NCBI RefSeq assembly: GCF_020080835.1
Contig: NC_058158.1
Coordinates: 33,188,305 to 33,252,304 of the forward strand
Direction of reading: 5' to 3'
Source of the DNA: Cotesia glomerata
Taxonomy: Eukaryota; Arthropoda; Insecta; Hymenoptera; Braconidae
Length of the DNA stretch: 64,000 bases
The translations under genes were made by a program, and so were the position numbers. How positions within the stretch are numbered: the first letter of the stretch is position 1; each line of letters begins with the position of its first letter. Positions 61,244 through 64,000 of this stretch are shown one piece after another. A model generated the notes under the pieces. The model was not told the DNA's origin and ran no database searches. It was given only the letters and a program-made list of their open reading frames with translations.

Positions 61244-61617
61244 AGGAAAACGGTTGACCCTTAAGGCCATCCGTGCAACTTCCCGATAACTCCATACTTA
61301 AACGCTCAACATTTCACTTATTTTGTTTTTAAGCTCTTCGAGCTCAAAAGTACAATTTCTGTGTAGTTTTAAGCTCTCCGAGCTCGAAGAGATAGCTTCT
61401 TTATGCTTTTGAGCTCTTCAAGTTCAAAAGTCTGATAGAAGTTTGATAAAACTCTATTTTATGAATTTTCATAACCGCAATAACTTTTGAATGAATGAAC
61501 CAATTTTTACGCGGTTGGCGGCATTCGACGAAGTTTTTGAAACCTCATAACGGATTTTTAAGTTTAAATCGATCGAACGAAGAATTTCGAAGTAATTCCA
61601 AAAAAACACTTTTTTCG
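61244..61617. mobile_element. Truncated second copy of the 17388-18285 repeat
   Basis: It matches the left 400 bases of that element (GGTTGACCC..AAGGCCATC, AAGCTCTTCGAGCTCAAAAG) and stops abruptly at about 61617. Confidence 0.75.
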
Positions 61618-62141
61618 GAGTAACTAAGCAAGGAGGGTTTGACCCCTCGATAAAGTAGATTTCTGCAGAACCGAAATTTGGGTTTCTGCCCTATCGACGG
61701 TTGTTGTTCGTGTTTCTGCGATATCGAAGGTCATTTTTTTGTGTTCTTTTTTACCGGCTGTTGGTGATTGGCATCGATTTGTTGATCGATTTTTACAGTT
61801 GGGGATTATCATCGATTTTTATCGACTGTTGAGCTGATACCTTTGCCGTGTATCAGCTTTGGTGTTGATGTGATATGCACTTATTTGATGTGATGATGAA
61901 TTTTGTATATATTCAAATGACTTGTGGTATAAGTATATGCGAGAAAGTTCGATACTTACGCCGCTATGGTGGAATGAAATAGAGGTGTAAGTATTGAAGT
62001 TTATTTATCGATTTGAGGTAAGTTTTTGTCGATAGTTTGATGTCAACTGGTGATCTATGTTATCGACTGCAGGGTATTGTTAACAGTCGGTTTGATACCG
62101 AATGATGTTCTGTTTTATCGATGTAGGGTAAGAGTTTTTTG

Positions 62142-62327
62142 AATTTTAACGTTTTTTAGCCCCTCCTCTCTCGATTACATCATGTTTTTACGTCATCCAA
62201 CAAGTTTGAACTTGTTTTTTAGCGTCGTCATCGTGAATTTTAACGTTTTTTAACCCCTCCTCTTTCGATTACATCATGTTTTTACGTCATCCGACAATTT
62301 TAAACCTGTTTTTGGCGTCGTCGTTGA
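62142..62327 (+). repeat. 93-bp direct duplication upstream of the two-ORF locus
   Basis: GAATTTTAACGTTTTTTAGC (or AACC)CCTCCTCT(C/T)TCGATTACATC occurs at 62142 and again at 62235. The first 35 bases recur inverted at 63586-63622. Confidence 0.8.
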
Positions 62328-62414
62328 GAGGGGATCTTTGGTGGGGGAGCTATTCTTATTTGCCTCCAAATTTCAGTCCTCTGCTTGCAATCATTTGAAT
62401 CAGTTGTATAATCC

Positions 62415-62789
62415 ATGGATAAATTGACTGATATCGAACGCGCCTTTCTCAGAAGTCAGCCACCTTACTGGGACGACTTTGACGATTTAATAGAAAGTTA
62501 TTTTGGTGACATTCCACCTGAGGATATCGGGATATTTGTTGGGAAAATTATTGATTTGCATAAAAATTTAGAGGTGATTAAAGCTGCTCGCGAAAAAGTG
62601 AACTGTTCGAATTGTGCTGAAAGACTTGAAATAACCAAGAAAGTAATAGAAATAACTGGCAACTCACGTAAAACTGCGTATACAAAAGTATCTTGTTTAA
62701 ACTGTGTGGATAAACTTAATTTAAACCAAAAACTGTTAGAAATTACACAGAAGTTCCAAAAACTTGAATTACGTATCGTTCAACAGTAA
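62415..62789 (+). CDS. Unrecognised 124-residue protein with two CxxC repeats
   Basis: An uninterrupted frame from ATG (62415) to TAA. The N-terminal part is acidic and aromatic (PPYWDDFDDLIESYFGDIPP). The C-terminal half has two copies of a module: KVNCSNCAERLEITKKVIEIT and KVSCLNCVDKLNLNQKLLEIT, each a CxxC pair followed by a likely helix or coiled coil. The paired CxxC could bind one zinc ion, either within the protein or in a dimer. There is no signal peptide. It lies between inverted repeats (62142-62176 and 63586-63622) and 7 bp before a second frame. I do not recognise it; a transposon or virus-derived gene is one option. Confidence 0.55.
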   Translation: MDKLTDIERAFLRSQPPYWDDFDDLIESYFGDIPPEDIGIFVGKIIDLHKNLEVIKAAREKVNCSNCAERLEITKKVIEITGNSRKTAYTKVSCLNCVDKLNLNQKLLEITQKFQKLELRIVQQ

Positions 62790-62796
62790 CTCTACA

Positions 62797-63171
62797 ATGA
62801 ATCGTAAACGATTGAGGTAATTTTTTAAATCATTAATTATACTTAAAATTTACGTATTTTTGTTCCTAAGAATTTAAATTTATTTCAGACTTCACTCATG
62901 CGACGATTTATGTGATCATTCTGCGCAAATCGAGTTCGATAAAGTAAGTGTTTCATCCAGTAATAGTGAAGCTTCTAGTAAAGCTCTTAGTGAAGCTACT
63001 AGTGAAACATCTAGAGAATCTTTTAGTGAATTTGATATTTTCATAGACAGCGTTGTTAGTTTGATGAAAGAAGAAATTATTGATAATAGAAAAGTTAAAG
63101 TAACATATTCTCAATTTAAAAACTTTTTATTACAACTTCACATAATTTCAGTCAATTCGTTTAAGAGATAA
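62797..63171 (+). CDS. Unrecognised 100-residue Ser/Glu-rich protein
   Basis: Two exons, 62797-62816 (MNRKRL, phase 2, donor GTAATT) and 62889-63171 after TTTCAG. The reading continues HSCDDLCDHSAQIEFDKVS, then a serine-acidic stretch with SEASSKALSEATSETSRE, then SLMKEEIIDNRKVKVTYSQF. The last 15 or so residues are encoded by the first unit of a tandem repeat. The ATG lies 7 bp after the stop of the 62415 frame, so either one transcript carries both or alternative starts are used. A partial copy of this gene at about 63378-63590 is frameshifted at the exon 2 start. Not recognised. Confidence 0.5.
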
Positions 63172-63366
63172 CTTCATATAATTTCACATAATTTCAGTCA
63201 ATTCGTTTAAGAGATAACTTCATATAACTTCACATAATTTCAGTCGAATCGTTCAAGAGATAACTTCACATAATTTCATGTAATTTCACATAATTTCAGT
63301 CTATTTGTTCAAGAGATAACTTCATATAACTTCACATAATCTCACATAATTTCAGTCGAATCGTGC
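63134..63366 (+). repeat. Tandem repeat, about 55-60-bp units
   Basis: Four imperfect units of ACTTCACATAATTTCAGTC(A/G)A(A/T)TCGTT(T/C)AAGAGATA, overlapping the end of the 62797 frame. Confidence 0.85.
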
Positions 63367-63369
63367 AAA

Positions 63370-63622
63370 AACATGAATTACGTATCGTTCAACAGTAACT
63401 CTACAATGAATCGTAAACGATTGAGGTAATTTTTTAAATCATTAATTATACTTTAAATTTACGTATTTTTGTTCCTAAAAATTTAAATTTATTTCAGACC
63501 ACTCATGCGACGATTTATGTGATCATTCTGCGCAAATCGAGTTCGATGAAGTAAGTGTTGCATCCAGTAATAGTGAAGCTTCTAGTAATCGAAAGGAGAG
63601 GGGTTAAAAAACGTTAAAATTT
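63370..63622 (+). pseudogene. Partial duplicate of the 62797 gene
   Basis: Bases 62773-62975 are repeated at about 63371-63590 with the same ATG, donor and acceptor. The second copy lacks two bases at the start of exon 2 (ACCACTC for ACTTCACTC), which breaks the frame. It ends in the inverted repeat at 63586-63622. Confidence 0.75.
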
Positions 63623-64000
63623 TCCGTGCACATATATTTTATTTTAATTGTTCGTTGGGATTCCCTATATACCAATACAGAGACATCCGTATAAGAAGTT
63701 CTGAAAAACAAACTAATTATCGAAATTTATCACCTCTAGTTCACAGATAACGCTATCAATATCGAAATAAGACAATAGAATTTAATTTTTTATAGTTTTG
63801 ACCTTCGACCTTCGATTCTCTACGGAATCAAACCAGATAACAGGGTTGGAGGATCGCTTTGGTATAAAATGAGCTGTTACGACTTGGTAAGAATCATTAT
63901 AAATCGTGCTTTATAACAATATTCCTATCTTTAGTTTAGTGGAGTTAATAATTCTTGATATTCTTCAAGTAACTGTTCAAGAATAATGTTCAAATTCATT
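63623..64000. other. Unannotated right end
   Basis: No exon or repeat that I can support before the window ends. Confidence 0.4.

Noticed and set aside
1..64000. CRISPR-like arrays, bacterial operons or phage genes
   Set aside because: The repeats are tandem coding units, MITEs or microsatellites; all genes have spliceosomal introns, so the DNA is from a eukaryote.
1..64000. Integrated polydnavirus segment, because parasitoid wasps can carry them
   Set aside because: I see no gene typical of such viruses and no excision motif that I could support; TIL and lectin genes alone are not evidence.

Overview
The window is AT-rich eukaryotic DNA with short phased introns, TATA-type promoters and many inverted-repeat transposable elements. 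The gene content is secreted cysteine-rich TIL (trypsin-inhibitor-like) proteins, a mucin fused to a C-type lectin domain, and a C-type lectin of the type usually named hemolymph lipopolysaccharide-binding protein in Hymenoptera. This suggests an insect, most likely a hymenopteran such as a parasitoid wasp. That placement is an inference; no ribosomal or mitochondrial marker is present. Almost all genes are split, so coordinates given as one span cover introns, and exon limits are given in the evidence.

Region 1 (about 0.2-28.4 kb) is a tandem cluster of TIL genes on both strands. The usual gene has three exons: a signal-peptide exon ending in phase 1, an exon with Cys1-Cys5, and an exon with Cys6-Cys10. 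The second intron is phase 0 and falls at the P1/P1' bond of the inhibitory loop. Nine members look intact, at 1579, 6189, 12297, 13826, 14910, 16598 and 27180 on + and 18377-18876 and 24237-24761 on -. Two more divergent members lie at 21385-21802 (-) and 27877 (+). Others are in several stages of decay (222, 446, 2810, 23254 and 25062). The largest, 6189-11532, has 22 exons and 20 TIL domains, built by repeated duplication of a 256-bp exon-plus-intron unit. A non-TIL gene sits among them at 19408-20439 (-). It is a charged secreted protein whose N-terminal part matches the mucin-lectin gene at 40517.

Region 2 (28.4-34 kb) is rich in transposable elements: a piggyBac-type non-autonomous element, a mariner-like MITE and a long TIR element. 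It also holds a small secreted-peptide gene (32376-33974) that keeps the TIL gene exon plan without the TIL cysteines. Its second intron carries a complex inverted-repeat element.

Region 3 (34.7-38.4 kb) has scattered candidate exons of an unrecognised minus-strand gene, including a signal-peptide start exon. Region 4 (40.5-48.1 kb) holds the 2023-residue mucin/C-type lectin and a secreted C-type lectin, both +. Together with region 1 the theme is extracellular protease inhibition and carbohydrate recognition: immunity, venom or gut. The tissue cannot be read from sequence.

Region 5 (48.1-64 kb) has no confident ordinary gene. It holds several palindromic MITEs, one nested inside another. 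Near the right end, a compact locus (62142-63622) bounded by inverted repeats encodes two small unrecognised proteins in tandem, 7 bp apart. The best candidates for something undescribed are the 20-domain inhibitor array with its intron at the scissile bond, the mucin-lectin and its lectin-less paralogue, and the two-ORF element at the right end.
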